The notes under the pieces were generated by a model. It saw nothing but the letters and a program-made list of their open reading frames with translations, was not told the origin of the DNA and did not search any database. Positions 5,644 through 7,360 of a DNA stretch of 7,360 nt are shown piece by piece. The DNA lies in NCBI GenBank assembly GCA_009783495.1, contig WRDJ01000027.1, positions 1 to 7,360 on the forward strand, in the 5' to 3' direction. Every line of letters starts with the position of its first letter. Positions within the stretch are counted from its first letter, which is position 1. Source of the DNA: Clostridiales bacterium. GTDB taxonomy: Bacteria; Bacillota; Dehalobacteriia; UBA4068. A program made the translations under genes and the position numbers.

Positions 5644-6881
5644 ATGGCCTCCTTTTCTGCGGCAAGCGGCCGCTCCTCCACGGTTTTCTCGACCCTGACC
5701 TTGTTAACCGTTGCGCCGGCGGCTTCCAGCCAGTCTATCAGGCGGTCTGCGCTGCGATCCTGCGCGAGGCCGCCATAAGTGAAATAGGTGATAAACACCC
5801 TGTGCCGGCGGCTCAACAGATCCATGATCTCGCCATATGCCGCCTGATCCATGCCCGGAGTAAAAACCACGATGTTCATGCTGCTGATGACTTCCCGGTC
5901 AATCAGGGCGAGACAAGAGCCCAATTCATCCGGCTTGTTTTCAAAGGGCAAAACGGCAAGCAACCGGAGCGGGTCGCCCAACACCGTCCCCGGCTCGATG
6001 GCAACCTTCTTTTCATCGTTCACGCCATACACGAATTCCACCGGCAAGCGGCTGCGGTCGAAGAAAAAGAAAGATGAAAGCACATAAGAGATGATGCCGT
6101 CCTCGAACTCAAAACGCTGCGCGTCCGGCAAAGGAAGCCTGACGGCGTTCAAAATCACCAGCGTCCTGTTGAGATCAAAGGGAAAGAAGTTCTTGACGAG
6201 CAAATCTCCCCTTTTGGCCGAAAGCTTCCAGTGCACCTTGCGCAGATCGTCGGAGGGGACATATTTCCGCACATCAGACATGGAGGTATAATCTTCATGC
6301 TGCTTTTCAAAGTTCGTGGCGATGCTTTCCCTCTCGCGCCAGAGAAAGAGCTTGAAATCCCCTTTGCGTTCGGGAAAGACGATGATGCGGTTCTGCCGCG
6401 AAATGGGGCAGGTATAGGAAAAGAGGCCGAATATATCGGTCACGGTGACCGATTCAAGCCCGATCTCATAAAGCCCGCGATAGGAAAATTTAACCCTGTA
6501 TTCCGCCTTCACGGCTTTTTTGAAAAAACCCTTTTTCGCCGCGCTTCTTTTCACGGCCCGATAATCCAGCGAACCGGTATTATAAAAATTCAAGGTCAAC
6601 TTCGGCATGAAAATTCCGCGCGCATACCAGATGGTCAGCATATAGCGCAGTTCTTCGTTTTTGAAAATAGATTCGGAGCTGATGCTTTCGGAACAGCCGA
6701 GAGTCCTCCTCAATAAAAGCACGGGAACGGAGGCGATGAGGAAAAGACAAACCATGATATACAGCAAGAGAAACCCCGCCGTCGGTTCGCTATGAATAAG
6801 CGCGAAAAACAGCGCAATCAAAAATACTGATCCAAACAATATCCGAGATTTTAACAAGGCTGACGCCCCCTTCACCTGCAT
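5640..6881 (-). CDS. DUF58 family membrane protein, partner of MoxR
   Basis: The 413-residue product has two adjacent membrane helices near the N-terminus (about 13-30 and 35-57), a beta-rich middle and the DUF58 signature. That signature includes YRGLYEIGLESVTVTDIFGLF-like residues (134-154) and VRKYVPSDDLRKVHWKLSAK (204-223), followed by a basic RGDLLVKNF end (224-232), the family's R-x-Y-x-P-x-D-x-x-R-x-x-H-W-K pattern. The C-terminal part resembles the degenerate von Willebrand A-like fold often seen after DUF58, with TLVILNA (240-246) and MNIVVFTPGMD. Such proteins are encoded with MoxR ATPases and transglutaminases and are thought to be their membrane-linked partner; the molecular role is unproven. 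The gap to the moxR stop is 12 bases, and the 3' end overlaps the transglutaminase start by four bases. ATG at 6881 has no good ribosome binding site; a TTG at 6857 does (see 6866-6877), which would give 405 residues. Confidence 0.9.
   Translation of the reverse strand: MQVKGASALLKSRILFGSVFLIALFFALIHSEPTAGFLLLYIMVCLFLIASVPVLLLRRTLGCSESISSESIFKNEELRYMLTIWYARGIFMPKLTLNFYNTGSLDYRAVKRSAAKKGFFKKAVKAEYRVKFSYRGLYEIGLESVTVTDIFGLFSYTCPISRQNRIIVFPERKGDFKLFLWRERESIATNFEKQHEDYTSMSDVRKYVPSDDLRKVHWKLSAKRGDLLVKNFFPFDLNRTLVILNAVRLPLPDAQRFEFEDGIISYVLSSFFFFDRSRLPVEFVYGVNDEKKVAIEPGTVLGDPLRLLAVLPFENKPDELGSCLALIDREVISSMNIVVFTPGMDQAAYGEIMDLLSRRHRVFITYFTYGGLAQDRSADRLIDWLEAAGATVNKVRVEKTVEERPLAAEKEAI
6866..6877 (-). 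promoter_or_regulatory. internal Shine-Dalgarno suggesting a TTG start for the DUF58 gene
   Basis: On the minus strand AGGTGAAGGGGG ends eight bases before the TTG at 6857-6855. The sequence before the upstream ATG 6881 (AAAACAAGACCC) is a poor ribosome binding site. Starting at TTG puts Lys and Arg directly before the first membrane helix, a normal signal-anchor layout, and leaves 36 bases between this start and the moxR stop. Confidence 0.45.
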
Positions 6882-6893
6882 GGGTCTTGTTTT

Positions 6894-7360
6894 TTATGCG
6901 CTCGGAACCTTTGTTTCATTGAGCGCCATTTCGATGATGCTCGCCTGCGAGATCTTTTTAAGCCTGCTTTCTTGCTTCAGCATGATGCGGTGAGTGAGGA
7001 CGTGCGGGGCCATTTTGATCACGTCGTCGGGGATGACATAGTTGCGCTGGTTATAAAGCGCCCAGGCCTGCGCGGCCTTGCAAAGGACGATCGAAGCGCG
7101 CGGGCTGGCCCCCAGCGCCACAAATTCGTTATTGCGCGTATGAGTCATCAGCGCGACCACATATTCGTGTATCTTCTCATCCACATAGACCTGTTCCACC
7201 GCGCGCTGCAAGGCCAGCACGTCGCTGATCTCGGCCACGGGCTTGAGGGTGGAAAGCGGGCTCACCGCGTTGAAGCGCGTTATCATGGTGGCTTCTTCGC
7301 TGACGGTGGGATATCCGAGGGAAATGCGCATCAGGAAACGGTCCATTTGCGCTTCGGGCA
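6894..7360 (-). CDS. MoxR-type AAA+ ATPase, C-terminal part (5' end beyond window)
   Basis: The frame is open to the right edge; 154 complete C-terminal codons are present. They begin with PEAQMDRFLMRISLGYP, the MoxR sensor-region signature (usually LPEAQxDRF; the split codon at the edge ends in TG, consistent with Leu). They continue into the helical lid domain with the typical GASPRASIVLCKAAQAWAL and NYVIPDDV segments and VLTHRI. The Walker A and B motifs needed for ATP binding must lie outside the window. An ATG at 7346 lies inside the PEAQM motif and is not the true start. MoxR ATPases are thought to act as chaperones that activate or assemble partner proteins; here the partners would be the DUF58 protein and transglutaminase encoded 12 bases downstream in the same transcript. 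The lid and sensor motifs are intact and nothing looks broken. Confidence 0.93.
   Translation of the reverse strand, partial: PEAQMDRFLMRISLGYPTVSEEATMITRFNAVSPLSTLKPVAEISDVLALQRAVEQVYVDEKIHEYVVALMTHTRNNEFVALGASPRASIVLCKAAQAWALYNQRNYVIPDDVIKMAPHVLTHRIMLKQESRLKKISQASIIEMALNETKVPSA

Overview
The window looks like chromosomal DNA from an endospore-forming Firmicute (Clostridia or a relative), moderately GC-rich by eye. The best evidence is a clear PdaA-type deacetylase gene, which belongs to muramic-delta-lactam (spore cortex) synthesis. Shine-Dalgarno sites are strong, and there is an ATGA start/stop overlap between two genes. I see no tRNA, rRNA, CRISPR array, IS element or phage gene.

Layout. 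(1) Positions 1-1599, minus strand: the 5' part of a gene that joins a probable lipoprotein signal, an M23 metallopeptidase domain and a NodB polysaccharide-deacetylase domain. It runs off the left edge. (2) Positions 1600-2035: a mostly non-coding divergent region with a possible promoter and a small palindrome for gene 1, a 43-residue hydrophobic protein (1754-1885, plus), and the pdaA leader. (3) Positions 2036-2821, plus: pdaA-like deacetylase. (4) Positions 2822-2970: convergent intergenic region with a perfect 16-bp hairpin that should terminate transcription from both sides. (5) Positions 2971-7360, minus: a three-gene operon transcribed right to left. It encodes a MoxR-type AAA+ ATPase (5' end outside the window), a DUF58 membrane protein, and an 890-residue membrane transglutaminase-like protein of TgpA/DUF3488 architecture.

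How the genes fit together. The left half is about peptidoglycan remodelling: a peptidase-deacetylase fusion and a lactam-forming deacetylase face away from each other across a short regulatory region. The right half is the widespread MoxR-DUF58-transglutaminase module. In it, the ATPase is thought to act as a chaperone or remodeller for the DUF58 partner, and the transglutaminase-like domain sits outside the membrane. The substrate of such modules is generally unknown.

The most unusual element is inside the transglutaminase. Between the catalytic domain and the last membrane helix lies a 150-residue array of ten units of the form CxxCGxxPCxC (the first unit is one residue longer), mostly spaced by proline-rich linkers at a 15-residue period. 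It contains 40 cysteines, lies on the extracytoplasmic side, and is preceded by six aspartates. At DNA level part of it is a near-perfect 45-bp tandem repeat with two identical units. I do not recognise this repeat as a named domain. It is the best candidate here for something undescribed, possibly a metal-binding or disulfide-linked surface arm on a transglutaminase-like enzyme.
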